Source: JAGNDO01 sp963704975
GTDB taxonomy: Bacteria > Chloroflexota > Anaerolineae > Caldilineales > Caldilineaceae
DNA: 64,000 nt
Assembly: GCA_963704975.1 (NCBI GenBank)
Contig: CAVPIK010000014.1
Location: 186,001-250,000 of the forward strand
Direction of reading: 5' to 3'
In this document: positions 29,309 to 38,841 of the stretch, piece by piece
Layout of the letters: each line of letters begins with the position of its first letter
Numbering within the stretch: position 1 is the stretch's first letter
Notes under the pieces: generated by a model
Told to the model about the DNA's origin: nothing
The model's input: only the letters and a program-made list of their open reading frames with translations
Databases searched by the model: none
Position numbers and translations under genes: made by a program

Positions 29309-31695
29309 CTACGGTCGCCCAACCTCGGGGAAATAGAGGTGATGCCACACGACCTGTACCGAAACCGGGAGCGTGGCAATCACCCCGCCGTCGGCCTGGG
29401 AGGTGGCTTGAAACTGGCCAGCGTAGGTCCCTTCCGGGGTGCCCGCTGGCACAGAGATCGCCACGCCGATCTGGACGGATTCGCCTGCGCCCAACGTGAC
29501 TGAGCGCATGATGGGCGGCTCCCAGCCAAGTTGTTGGGTGCTGGTATAGGTGAAGTCGAAGCTGTCGGTGATGTTGCCCGTGTTGTGCAGCCTGAACGTG
29601 AGAAAGACCGCCGCGCCCGGTCCACTGCTCACGCTGGTGCTGATGGGGGTCATGGTCACCCCGCGCAAGATCTGCGCTGACGTGGTCACCGGCACGGAGA
29701 TGGCCTGGCCCGCATCCCCCGCCGAGGTGACGGTGACGGTGAAGCGCTGGCTCTCCCCGTGGGTGGCGGTGAGGGGGATCTGCACCGTCACCGGGATCTT
29801 GGCCGATGCGCCTGGGGCCACGGGGCCGGCGCTGGTGGCCATCTGCACCGGCCAGGTCACATCCCCGGCCAGGGTGAGGGTGTAGCTGTCCGACGCGTTG
29901 CCCCGGTTGATGATGGTCAGCGGTATGGCTGACCGTGGTCCCTGGCGCGGCACTGACGGCTGGCGGCGCTGCCAAGCCAAAGGCATAGGATCCGGCCCGG
30001 CGACGGTCAAGAAGAGGGCGCTGGGCACGCCCCAGTTGCCCAAACTGTCCTGGGCCTGGAGATAGACCGTGTGGCGGCCCGATGCCCAGCCCGCGGTGTC
30101 AAGGGTCGCCGTCAGATTTTCCACCGAGCTGTCAAAGTTGCCGTCCGCGGCCTGGATGGGATAAAAAACGACGTCCGCTGCCCAGGGAGGGGCGTCCACG
30201 CTGTAGCGGGCCGCGCTCACATTTTGCACCGGCTCGTTGCCATAGCCGTTGCTGTCATAACGGCTATCGTCTGCGCTGGCGGTAAGGGTGATTTCTGTGC
30301 CCGCCGCGACTTCGCCCAATGAGACGGCTGCATGGATCACTTCCGGTCCCTTGGGGCACCTGATAGGGCAGGCGGGCGGCTTTGAAGGCGTAGAGCAGGG
30401 CGGGGATGTTCTGGGGTAAGATTTCATTCTCGAAGTCAATCCGTAGGATCATCACAACTTTGGAAGAAACGGGTCCCCACTTCAAAGGTGTAGCTGGGCA
30501 CGCCCAACTCGCCGTACATCCAATCATCCGTGCTGCCGGAGACGGAATAGAGGCAATCCTGGCAGACCGTGTAGTTGTTGAAGAAGCCGAACTTGCGTCC
30601 CAAGGTGGCCAAGGCCGGGCCATTGGGCGCGGGTGTGGATGTATGGCCCCAAGGGTAGAGGACCAGTTGGCCGTAGCTGTGCAGGGTCAGAAAGACCCCC
30701 GTGGCCGTCTCTGGGGCTGGGTCGTTAATGTTTGGTCCCCTTTGATCCGGGAAGATGGATGCGGCGTAATTCTGAATGGCCTGCACCTCCGGCTCGGACG
30801 CCGCGCTGGGGCCGCGGTAGGTTTCGTCGCAGGCATAGCCGCTGCTGCCGCCATTGTTCCACATAAAGCTGCTGTTGCGGTTCAGGTCTGTGCCGAAATA
30901 GCCAGCGAAGTTGCAGCCGTCGTCGTTGTCCACATTTTTGCGCCAGAGTAGACCGCTCTCGGCCTGTTTGCGCCCGTCCGGGTTGGCCTGGGGGATCAGG
31001 TGAAGCTCGGTATAGTCCAGCAGCCAGGTGATCTCCGGATCGATGCCGTAGTTGTTGACCAGGAGTTCGGCGAAGCGGGTGGCCAGCTCTGCCGTGGCAT
31101 ATTCCCGGGCGTGGATGGCGCGAGATGATCACAGTTTTGGCTTGGGGCCGGGGACGGCTTGGTTGGTGAGCACCAGGGCGTTGATATCGTAGCCCGGATT
31201 GCCGCCCGGCGTCGCCTTGTCCCAACTGTCCCCCACATCGCTCCATGTGGCCAGATCGGGGTGATCCGCGGCCAGTTGGCCGAGGCTGGCGTAGGTCTCC
31301 TCCACCGTGCGATAGCAGGCATAGCCGGGGATGCCGCTGACCTGGCCGGGGGAGAGGGTGCGGGGGGCGTTGAGTTGGGCGATCTGGGCCACATCCACCC
31401 GCACGGCGCGGCCTTCGGCTTGCAGGGCGGCCAGTTGTTCCGGGCGCAGCAGGGCATCGAAGGTGCCCGCGGCGTGGTCCACGGTGAGGATGTCCAACCG
31501 CTCGGCCAGCTTGTCCAGGTCCGCCCGGTCGCGGAAGGAGATGGTGGCGACGGTGACCTGGGGCCAGGCGGTCTCTGCCACCACGCCTTCGTCAATCGCC
31601 CCAGCCATTACCGATCCGCCCCCAAGGAGCATGACCCCAAAAAGGACCACCAACGCTACCAGCCGCCAACCCTTACACTTCCCAATTTTCATCAT
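29309..31695 (-). CDS. Secreted M14 zinc carboxypeptidase, frameshifted
   Basis: About 795 residues over several indels. A signal peptide (LVALVVLFGVMLLGGG) and a propeptide-like region precede the M14 domain. Zinc ligands are HAREYATAEL (HxxE) and the later histidine in LTLHSYGQLVLYPWG; NPDGR and DLNRN bind substrate carboxylate, and YTFEVG holds the catalytic glutamate. This matches carboxypeptidase T-like metallopeptidases. C-terminal Ig/NEW3-type repeats (NRGNASDSYTLTL, NTGNITDSFDFTY) and the tail LYFPEVGRP follow. Likely role: extracellular peptide breakdown. One site near 31135 needs an added A and a removed base, unlike the general insertion pattern. Confidence 0.87.
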
Positions 31696-31732
31696 TGTCC
31701 CTCAAAGAACTGAACCACGACTCTTTGCCACC

Positions 31733-31791
31733 ACGAATGGCACGAATTTCACGAAGAAAAATTCGTGCCATTCGTGAAATTCGTGGTTGCA
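31733..31791. repeat. Palindrome of 'cacgaatttcacgaa' words
   Basis: CACGAATGGCACGAATTTCACGAA is followed by its near reverse complement (TTCGTGCCATTCGTGAAATTCGTG). It lies between two minus-strand genes, upstream of the peptidase start, and may terminate the upstream operon. Confidence 0.6.
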
Positions 31792-31806
31792 AAATGCGCG
31801 GTTGCA

Positions 31807-32301
31807 CTATCGGCCAAAGCCGAACTCGGTGACGCTTAAGAAGAGGGGGATCATGAGGATGGCCCCGGCGAAGATGGCGAAGATTTCGAGATAGACCCAG
31901 CCTTGGGCCGCCCGTAGCCAGAGCCGGGGCCAAGTTGTGGCCGCCCGTTGACGCTCGACATAATCATAGCGTACCAAGTAAATTTCGCCTGGGCCGACGG
32001 GCTCAAGGGGGATCACGTCCCAGCCGCTCTGTTGAAAGAGGCGGGGGAAGGCGGTGATCAGCCTGTGGGCGAGGACGCCGGCGGGCAGGACGATCAGGAA
32101 CATGTAGAGCAGGGTGCCCAGGATCAGATCCAGCCAGTGCCAGGGGATGGGGCTGAGGGCGGCGAAGATGTCCACGGCCAGCCAGCCGGCGTAGATGATC
32201 ATGGGCGAGGCCAAGGCCCAATGGCCCAGCCCCCGGCGATCCGGGGTGGATTCCATCAGCTTGGCGGGCACGGTGCGGCGAACGGGTTTTGTGTTTGTCA
32301 T
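31807..32301 (-). CDS. Small integral membrane protein of unknown function
   Basis: 164 residues from the ATG at 32301, which overlaps the TGA of the NYN gene (ATGA). Three hydrophobic helices are visible: ASPMIIYAGWLAVDIFAAL, LILGTLLYMFLIVLPAGVLA and IFAIFAGAILMIPLFL. A soluble loop with WDVIPLEPVGPGEIYLVRYD separates helices two and three. No family recognised. Translational coupling to the NYN protein suggests a shared process. Confidence 0.75.
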   Translation of the reverse strand: MTNTKPVRRTVPAKLMESTPDRRGLGHWALASPMIIYAGWLAVDIFAALSPIPWHWLDLILGTLLYMFLIVLPAGVLAHRLITAFPRLFQQSGWDVIPLEPVGPGEIYLVRYDYVERQRAATTWPRLWLRAAQGWVYLEIFAIFAGAILMIPLFLSVTEFGFGR

Positions 32302-32807
32302 GGTTTCTTGGGTCTCTTCTTTTTCTTGCGGCGTTTGCCAAAGAGCTTCAGCCACTCGTCCACCTCGTCGGCGGAGATCTGGACATGGTCGGCATCGCCG
32401 GGATCGGTCTGGGCCGGGGTGACGGCGGCGGTGGGCGGTCCCAGCTTGGCGGCGAAGTCCGCGCTGCTCCAACACTCAACGTTGTAGATTTGGGCTTCCC
32501 GCCGCAGGGCGGCGTCGTTGCTGACCAGGATCAGCCCCTGGGTTTTGCGCTGCATCCGGCGGCGGATCAGGTCATCCGCCTGGGTGGGGGAGGTGGCGAA
32601 GATCACCTCCACGCCCGCGCCGCCCAGCTTCACATCCTTGCCGCCGGGGATGCCCCGGTCAAAGATGATGATGAACTTGCCCCGATAGCGACTGCGCCAC
32701 ACCTTGAGCCGGGCGATCAGTTGCAGCTCGTCATCTTCCTGGGCCAGGTTGATGTCGGGAAAAACGCCGGAGCCGATGAGGTTGTGGCCGTCGATGAGTA
32801 TGGGCAT
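32298..32807 (-). CDS. NYN/PIN-fold (YacP-like) putative ribonuclease
   Basis: 169 residues. MPILIDGHNLIGSG carries the first NYN aspartate, FIIIFDRG and ILVSNDAALRREA the other acids. The C-terminus is a basic tail (GKRRKKKKRPKKP) that could bind RNA. YacP/Rae1-type NYN proteins cleave mRNA or tRNA on ribosomes; the substrate here is unknown. It is coupled to the membrane protein gene downstream. Confidence 0.85.
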   Translation of the reverse strand: MPILIDGHNLIGSGVFPDINLAQEDDELQLIARLKVWRSRYRGKFIIIFDRGIPGGKDVKLGGAGVEVIFATSPTQADDLIRRRMQRKTQGLILVSNDAALRREAQIYNVECWSSADFAAKLGPPTAAVTPAQTDPGDADHVQISADEVDEWLKLFGKRRKKKKRPKKP

Positions 32808-32903
32808 GGGAGATCAATGAGAAATGGACAATGCACAATGGACAATGGTGTGGGGCGAATTGCGAGGGGGTGCCGGGGATTGTCCCCGATCCCGCCTCCG
32901 CGC

Positions 32904-34085
32904 TCAGCGCCAATGGATTTCGGGACGGTGGCGGTTGCGGCGACGCCAGAGCAGGCCCACGGGATAGCCGACCATCTTGGCGGCGTCGCCCACGGCCCGC
33001 AGGAGGGGGACGAGCAGCCCGGCGGCCAGGGCTTCCCCGGCGGAGAGGCGGCCCCGGCTCAGAAGTGACCAGACGCTGCCACGGGCGCAGACAATAGCCG
33101 ATCACGCCAGCGATCAGGCCCAGCCCGCCCAAAATGGACAGCCATCCGCCCGCAAAGGTCAGGATCAACAGGATGGGCAGGGCGATCAAATAGATGACAT
33201 AACGCACGGCGTGGCGTTTGCGGAAGAGATCCGCCTTGCCGTCGCCCCGGGCGTAGCGGTAATACTGGGTCCAAAAGCCCTTCAACGTGGTGCGGGGCTG
33301 GAAATGGGCGATGGCGTCCGGCGCAAAGATGAAGCCGCTGCCGCCGACCCAGAAGTCCGACTTTTGCAAAAAGTCGGACTTCGTTAGACTGCCGCCTGCC
33401 GGTTGATGCCAAAGTCAAAGAGCAAATCCTCGCAATAGTCCAGCCATTCGGGATAGCCCCCCGCCACTTCCCACGCCGCTTTGGTGAAGGCCACCGAGCG
33501 GCTGCTGGGCAAAAAGGTGGCCGGGTCAATGTCCTCGGCCAAAGGCAGCACCGTGGCCGCCATGCTGGTCTGGAAGATCCCGGTCACATCCGGCACGAAG
33601 AAACCGGCCACGGCCAGGGGCAACGGGTCGCCCTGGGCGTGGGCCGTGCGCCACGGGGCGGTCAACCGCTCCAGCCAGTCCGGCTCCAGCCGCACCCCGG
33701 CATCCGTGGCCGCGATGATGGGCCCGTGGGCCGCGGCAATGGCCAGGTTGCGTCCCCGGCTGATGTTGGCCCCCGGCTCCACCCGCACCCGCAGGGGGGG
33801 CAGACGATCCACATGGGCGGCGGCGAAGGCGTGGATGGCGGCCACCGTGTCGTCCGTGCTGCCGCCGTCGCAGATCACCAACTCGTCCGCCCGCACGGTT
33901 TGGGCGGCGATGGTCTCCAGCAGGCGGTGGATGGCGGTGCCTTCGTTGAAGACCGTGACGATCAGGGAAATGCCCAGGGCTGGGGGCGTCTGGACGATTG
34001 GGTTGGCTGGGCAAGAGCAGAGATAGGCATAGGCAATGAGTTGATAGACCTTTGGTGATGAACACGCATTATACGCTCTCTCCAT
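32904..34085 (-). CDS. Family 2 glycosyltransferase with membrane C-terminus, interrupted by a palindrome
   Basis: About 375 residues if rejoined. The N-terminal half has ISLIVTVFNEGTAIHRLLET, VICDGGSTDDTV and AATDAGVRLEPDWLERL. The C-terminal half has GFIFAPDAIAHFQPRTTLKG, YYRYARGDGKADLFRKRHA and two hydrophobic helices, then ends near REIHWR-like PEIHWR. Between the halves, at 33338-33396, a palindromic element introduces a stop and breaks the frame; a further +1 shift occurs near 33065. The start is uncertain (ATG 34085 or a later ATG with a shift). It was probably an active GT2 before the insertion. Confidence 0.75.
33338..33396. mobile_element. Palindromic element inserted in the glycosyltransferase, with 8-bp direct repeats
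   Basis: Core 33352-33382 is a perfect hairpin: GAAGTCCGACTTTT, loop GCA, exact reverse complement. It is flanked by identical octamers CTGCCGCC at 33338-33345 and 33389-33396, which look like a target-site duplication. The two halves of a GT2 family protein meet exactly across it. Interpretation as a tiny non-autonomous (MITE/REP-like) insertion is inference. Confidence 0.6.
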
Positions 34086-34137
34086 TGTGCCCCAAAACAT
34101 TGGATGGGGCAATTTGTTTGGATCCGGGGGGGTAGCG

Positions 34138-34172
34138 AACCTTCCAGGAAGCTTTAAGCTTCCTGGAAGGTT
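34138..34172. repeat. Family B palindrome (ACCTTCCAGGAAGCTT), copy 1
   Basis: AACCTTCCAGGAAGCTT, one T, then the exact reverse complement: a perfect 17-bp stem. Identical cores recur at 38418 and 42791. It sits between divergent genes, upstream of the first dinG copy, so it is not only a terminator. Confidence 0.8.
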
Positions 34173-34208
34173 GGACCGGGTCGGATCATTTGCGTTGACT
34201 GGGGGTGG

Positions 34209-34273
34209 ACATTCCGGGAATGGGCCGGTTCTTCTTGGGTCGAGTGATTGGTTTTGGCCCATTCCCGGAATGA
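34209..34273. repeat. Family C hairpin repeat (CATTCCGGGAATGGGCC), copy 1
   Basis: Ends CATTCCGGGAATGGGCC and GGCCCATTCCCGGAATG are inverted, with a loop containing TTCTTGGGTCGAGTGATTG. Other copies lie at 51045, 62499 and 62582 with conserved ends and loop words, in either orientation. Confidence 0.75.
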
Positions 34274-34297
34274 TTGGCGAGGGCGCGGAACCGATGG

Positions 34298-34327
34298 TTC
34301 GCCAACCCTCGCCCCAACTGGTATAAT
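34298..34327 (+). promoter_or_regulatory. Promoter of the first dinG copy
   Basis: A perfect TATAAT at 34322-34327 with a weak TTCGCC -35 about 18 bp upstream. The same block (GGTTCGCCAACCC...GGTATAATATCC) recurs before the second dinG copy with TATAAT at 38754-38759, so it is part of the duplicated unit. Confidence 0.6.
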
Positions 34328-34431
34328 ATCCCGGCGTCAGCGTGGGCGTCCCGTACGCCTCCCGCACGCACGATCCTTCTCTCATCTCTATCTCATTTTC
34401 TCTATCTCCGCCCCCCCTAGAAAGCAGCCCC

Positions 34432-37288
34432 ATGCCCCTCAACACCCAGCGCATCTTCGTCGCCGTGGATCTGGAAACCACCGGCTTGGATGCCAAAAAA
34501 GACGCCATCATCGAGATCGGCGCGGTGCGCATCCAGGGCGATCAGGTCATCGATCGCTTCTCCACCCTGATCAACCCTGGCCGCAAGATTCCCCTGCGCA
34601 TCGAACAGATCACCGGCATCACCGACAAAGATGTGGCCAACGCGCCCACCCTGGCCGAGATCGCCCCGGAACTCCTGGCCTTTGTGGATGCCAGCGTCAC
34701 CGGGGTGATCGCCCACAACGCCGGCTTCGACCTGGGCTTTTTAGAGGCGGCCAACATCCGCTTCCACCGCCCGGCCCTGGACACCTTCGAACTGTCCACC
34801 ATCCTCCTGCCGGGTATGCCCAGCTATAGCCTGGGCGAACTGTGCCGGGGGCTGGGCATTGTGCTGGAAGACGCCCACCGGGCCTTGGACGATGCCGAGG
34901 CCAGCGCCCGGCTCTTCATGATGCTCAACGGCCAGATCCAGCGCATGGACGGGCGGATTTTGGCCCAACTTTCCGCCGCCGGCGCCCAGGTGGACTGGCC
35001 GCCTCTGCTGTTGATTCAAGATGAAATCCGTCTGCGCCAGGCCGAATTTGGCGACGATTGGCTGGCTCAAACCCAACCGGATGGCCCCACGCCGGATCGG
35101 CGCGTGGCCGCCGGGGCTGCGCTGGACCAAGGCGGCGGCTCCGGCGTCCAGGTGGACCCGGCCCAACTGACCCGCATTTTGGAGCCGGGGGGCATTCTGG
35201 CCCAGCGCCTGGGGGATCAATACGAGCACCGGGTCGGCCAGAGCGAGTTGGCGGGCCATGTGCTCAACGCCCTCAACGTGGGCGATCATCTCCTGGCCGA
35301 GGCGGGCACGGGCACGGGCAAGAGCCTGGCCTATCTGCTCCCCGCCGCCCTGTGGAGCGTGGCCAACGAGCAGCGGGTGGTCGTCGCCACCAACACCATC
35401 ACCCTGCAAGATCAGCTTTTGGACAGCGAAATTCCCCGCATTCGGGAAGTGCTGGGGGATCTGGGGCTGGCCGGGCAGAACTGGCGCACGGCCCTGCTCA
35501 AGGGGCGCAGCAACTATCTCTGCACCCGGCGGCTGCATCTCTGGCAGCAGAACCACCAGCTTTCCGCCCTGGAAATGCGGGTGCTGGCCAAGGTGCTGGT
35601 CTGGATCAGCATCACCCAGACCGGGGACGTGTCCGAGCTGTTCCTCTACGGCAGCCAGGAACAGGCCATCTGGTCCCACATGGCGTCGGACCCGGCCACG
35701 TGCAGCCGGGAGCGCTGTTTTGGCCATGCCCGCTCCCGGGTGGACGGCAGCCGGGAAGATTTTGTGGACTTTTTCCTGCTGGCCAAACAGGAGGCCGAGG
35801 CCGCCCATTTGGTGGTGGTCAACCACGCCCTGCTCATGGCCGACATCTCCGCCGGGGGCCGGGTGCTGCCCGCCTACGATCACCTGATCATCGACGAAGC
35901 CCACCGCCTGGAAGAGACCGCCACGGAGCAGATGACCTATCGGGCCGACGCCCAGAGCATGGAGCGGCTCCTGGCCCGCCTGGACTTCCGGGGCGAACTG
36001 GCGGATCTTCTGCGCCGCCATCCCCCCAGCGCCGAGGCCGCCGCCGCCCTCTCCGGCAAGGCCAAGCGCATCCTGCCCCGCTTGCAGGAGTTCACCGGGG
36101 CCCTGGCCCGCTTCACCCTGCGCCAGCCGGACATGCGCAAAGAGAGCAAATATACCCAGCGTCTGCTCCTGGACGGCTCCGTGCGCAGCCAGCCCCGGTG
36201 GAGCCAGATCGAGGTGGAGTGGCAGTCGGTGAGCACGGAATTGGGGCGGCTGGCCGACGGGCTGAAAAGCCTGGGCGACCGCTTGCGTCAGGCTGGGTGG
36301 GACGAGCATGGAACCCCAGGCCACCCATCTGGGCGACCTGTTGGGGCTGTTCGATGCCTTCGCCGACCTGCTGGGCAACATGGACGAGATTATCTACTTG
36401 CCCAGCGGCCAGCGGGGAGATGTCAACGGCCAGCGGGTCTGCTGGCTGGAGTTGGAGACGGACGGCGAGCGGATCGCTCTGTGCAGCGCGCCGGTCTATG
36501 TGGGCGAGTTGGTCAACACCAACCTGGTCCAAAATCTGCGGGCCGCCATCCTGACCGGGGCCACCTTGCGCACGGACGAAGGCTTCGGCTATGTGCGGGA
36601 GCGGCTGGGTCTGTGGGAGGTGAACTGCATCACCATCCCCAGCCCCTTTGACTATAAGCGCAACGTGCTGCTCTGTTTGCCCACCGACATGCCCCTGCCC
36701 AACCATCCCGCCTATCAACAGGCCGTGGAACAGGCTATCGTGCGGGCGGCCCAGGCCACGGACGGCCACACGTTGGCCCTCTTCACCAGCTATGCCCACC
36801 TGCGCACCACGGCCAACGCCATCCGCGGCCCCCTGGATCGCAGCGGCATTGTGGTGCTGGAACATGGGGGCAGCAGCCGGCGGCGGCTCTTGCGGGAGTT
36901 CAAAGAGACCCCCAAGGCCGTGCTTCTGGGCACGCGCAGCTTCTGGGAAGGTGTGGATCTGCCGGGGGATGAGTTAGAATGTCTGTTGATCGTCAAGCTG
37001 CCCTTCAGCGTGCCCTCGGATCCCCTGGTGGCCGCCCGTAGCCAGCATTTCGACGATCCCTTCCGCGAATACACCCTGCCGGAGACCATCCTGCGCTTCC
37101 GCCAGGGCTTTGGCCGCTTGGTGCGCCGGGCCTCGGATCGAGGGTCGGTGATCCTGTTGGACAGCCGCATCTGGCGCAAAGGCTACGGCCAGGGCTTCCT
37201 GGACGCCCTCCCCGACTGCACCGTGCGCCGGGTGCCGGTGATGAATTTGGACGGGGAGATCAAGAAATGGTTAATGGTTGATGGTTGA
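34432..37288 (+). CDS. dinG: DinG-family helicase with N-terminal DnaQ exonuclease domain, copy 1, frameshifted
   Basis: About 952 residues. Residues 1-170 are a DEDDh exonuclease (VAVDLETTGLD, AHNAGFDLGFL, HRALDDAEASARL). The helicase has Walker A AEAGTGTGKSLAY and DEAH box IIDEAHRLEE, with C-terminal motif LRFRQGFGRLVRR. In the Fe-S region I see cysteines in YLCTRR and ATCSRERCFG, three and not four. One extra G near 36303 (GACGAGCATGG versus GACAGCATGG in copy 2) breaks the frame. It is the DNA-repair/replication helicase type found in Gram-positive-like bacteria, and stands 90 bp before deoC. Confidence 0.9.
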
Positions 37289-37367
37289 TGGTTAATTTTT
37301 AATGGGTGTGTCAAGCCCACGCAAATTAACCATAAACCATTAACCATCAACCATTAACCATTAAAAC
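37266..37367. repeat. Inverted arrays of 'ggttaatggttgatgg' words between dinG and deoC (copy 1)
   Basis: Tandem GGTTAATGGTTGATGGTTGA on the left faces ACCATTAACCATCAACCATT on the right, so the intergenic space can form a long hairpin. An almost identical block follows the second dinG copy. Similar words occur before rfbD. Confidence 0.7.
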
Positions 37368-37377
37368 GAGGCAAAAA

Positions 37378-38292
37378 ATGACCCAACTCACTTCATACAA
37401 CATGGAATCCCTGGTCAAGCAGATCACGGACCAGGTGCTTCAGGCCATGAACGGCCAGGGCAACGGCTTGGGCGGCCAGGCGTGCAGCGGATGCGCCACG
37501 TGCAAGGGCAACTGCGCTGGCAACTGCCCCGACGTGGTGCGCCAGGTGCTGGACTCTGGGGCCAGCCGGATTTCCACCCGGCTGGGGGTGCAGAACGTGG
37601 CCGCGGACATCGCCCGCACCATCGATCACACCCTGCTCAAGCCCGACGCCACGGAGCCGCAGATCCGCCAACTGTGCGCCGAGGCGTTGGAATACACCTT
37701 CGCCAGCGTCTGCGTCAACCCCACCTGGGTGCCCCTGTGCGCCGAGCTTTTGCGGGGCAGCCCGGTCCTCACCTGCACGGTGATCGGCTTTCCCCTGGGC
37801 GCAACCTTGGACACGTCCAAGGCATTTGAGGCCGAGCAAGCCATCCGCCACGGTGCGCAGGAGGTGGACATGGTGATCAACGTGGGCCGACTCAAGAGCA
37901 AGCAGTACCGGGCCGTGGAGGATGACATCCTGGGCGTGGTGCGGGCCGCCCACAGCCACGGCGTGCCGGTCAAGGTGATCATCGAGACCTCGTTGCTCAC
38001 CGACGAGGAAAAGGTGGAAGCCTGCGCCCTGAGCATGGCCGCCGGCGCGGACTTCGTCAAGACCAGCACGGGCTTCAGCGGCGGCGGGGCCACGGCAGAG
38101 GACATCGCCCTCATGCGCAAGGTGGTGGGCGCGGGGTTGGGGGTCAAGGCCAGCGGCGGCGTGCGCAACGCCGAAGACGCCAAGGCCATGATCGCGGCCG
38201 GGGCCACCCGCATCGGGGCCAGCGCCGGGGTGCGGATTGTGAAGGAAGTCTCCGGCCAGAAGGTGGGGGCGGACACGGGGGGGAAGTATTGA
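37378..38292 (+). CDS. deoC: Deoxyribose-phosphate aldolase with Cys-rich N-terminal extension, copy 1
   Basis: 304 residues, intact. The TIM-barrel aldolase core has VDMVINVGRLKS and the Schiff-base lysine in DFVKTSTGFSGGGAT, with the phosphate loop ASGGVRNAEDA. It converts 2-deoxyribose-5-phosphate to glyceraldehyde-3-phosphate and acetaldehyde. The first 75 residues are extra compared with short bacterial DeoC and contain CSGCATCKGNCAGNC, a possible metal-binding cluster. It lies between dinG and the truncated deoR copy and ends at a hairpin terminator. Confidence 0.93.
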   Translation: MTQLTSYNMESLVKQITDQVLQAMNGQGNGLGGQACSGCATCKGNCAGNCPDVVRQVLDSGASRISTRLGVQNVAADIARTIDHTLLKPDATEPQIRQLCAEALEYTFASVCVNPTWVPLCAELLRGSPVLTCTVIGFPLGATLDTSKAFEAEQAIRHGAQEVDMVINVGRLKSKQYRAVEDDILGVVRAAHSHGVPVKVIIETSLLTDEEKVEACALSMAAGADFVKTSTGFSGGGATAEDIALMRKVVGAGLGVKASGGVRNAEDAKAMIAAGATRIGASAGVRIVKEVSGQKVGADTGGKY

Positions 38293-38366
38293 TTTTGGAT
38301 TGGTGATTTTTGATTTTGGATTGCGGTGAGTAAGTGGCAATCTATGTGGCAATTTATGCGAGAACA

Positions 38367-38406
38367 GGCCCTGGGGCGGACGAACTGTCTGCTTCGGGGC
38401 CTTTTT
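38367..38406 (+). terminator. Rho-independent terminator after deoC copy 1
   Basis: AGGCCCTGGGGCGGAC pairs with GTCTGCTTCGGGGCCT and is followed by TTTTTG. The same structure follows the second deoC. Confidence 0.75.
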
Positions 38407-38417
38407 GTTGGGCGGCG

Positions 38418-38451
38418 ACCTTCCAGGAAGCTTTAAGCTTCCTGGAAGGTT
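38418..38451. repeat. Family B palindrome, copy 2
   Basis: Identical core to 34138 (ACCTTCCAGGAAGCTT mirrored). It lies between the deoC terminator and the deoR promoter and is part of the duplicated block. Confidence 0.8.
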
Positions 38452-38472
38452 ATAGGCGTCAAAAATTGGGTA

Positions 38473-38548
38473 TTGACAACAAACAACAATTCAGGTATGA
38501 TATTTTTACCGATTTCAACAAAATTCAATAAATTTCAACAAACGAGTG
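38473..38548 (+). promoter_or_regulatory. Promoter and operator-like repeats of the truncated deoR copy
   Basis: TTGACA (38473-38478), exactly 17 bp, TATGAT (38496-38501). Downstream are repeats TTTCAACAAA / TTCAATAAA / TTTCAACAAA just before the GTG start, suitable as a DeoR-type operator. The same sequence precedes the intact deoR at 42846, which suggests both are autoregulated by the same protein. Confidence 0.75.
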
Positions 38549-38552
38549 CCCC

Positions 38553-38704
38553 GTGACGACTCACGAACGCCGCCAATTTCTCTTCGAGATGCTACGCCAG
38601 CAGCCCGGTTTGCGCGTCTTGGAGTTGGCCCAGGCGTTGGATGTCTCCGAAGGTACCGTGCGCAATGATCTGAACGCGCTGGAGGAGGAGGGCAGGCTCA
38701 AGCG
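38553..38704 (+). pseudogene. Truncated DeoR/GlpR-type regulator (HTH only), duplication remnant
   Basis: The first 50 codons (MTTHERRQFLFEMLRQQPGL through ALEEEGRLKR) match the intact gene at 42926, including the whole helix-turn-helix; homology then stops and the sequence jumps to the region upstream of dinG copy 2. The reading frame runs on to 39239 in a wrong frame of dinG. The intact promoter means an HTH-only fragment might still be made. Confidence 0.85.
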
Positions 38705-38841
38705 CCCCACGCGTGACAGCCCGCGACGGTTCGCCAACCCCCGCCCCAACTGGTATAATATCCCGGCGTCGGCGTGGCCCCGACCGCCCGCCGTACGCAT
38801 TACTCATTCCTCTATTCCGCTTCCCCCTAGAAAGCAACCCC

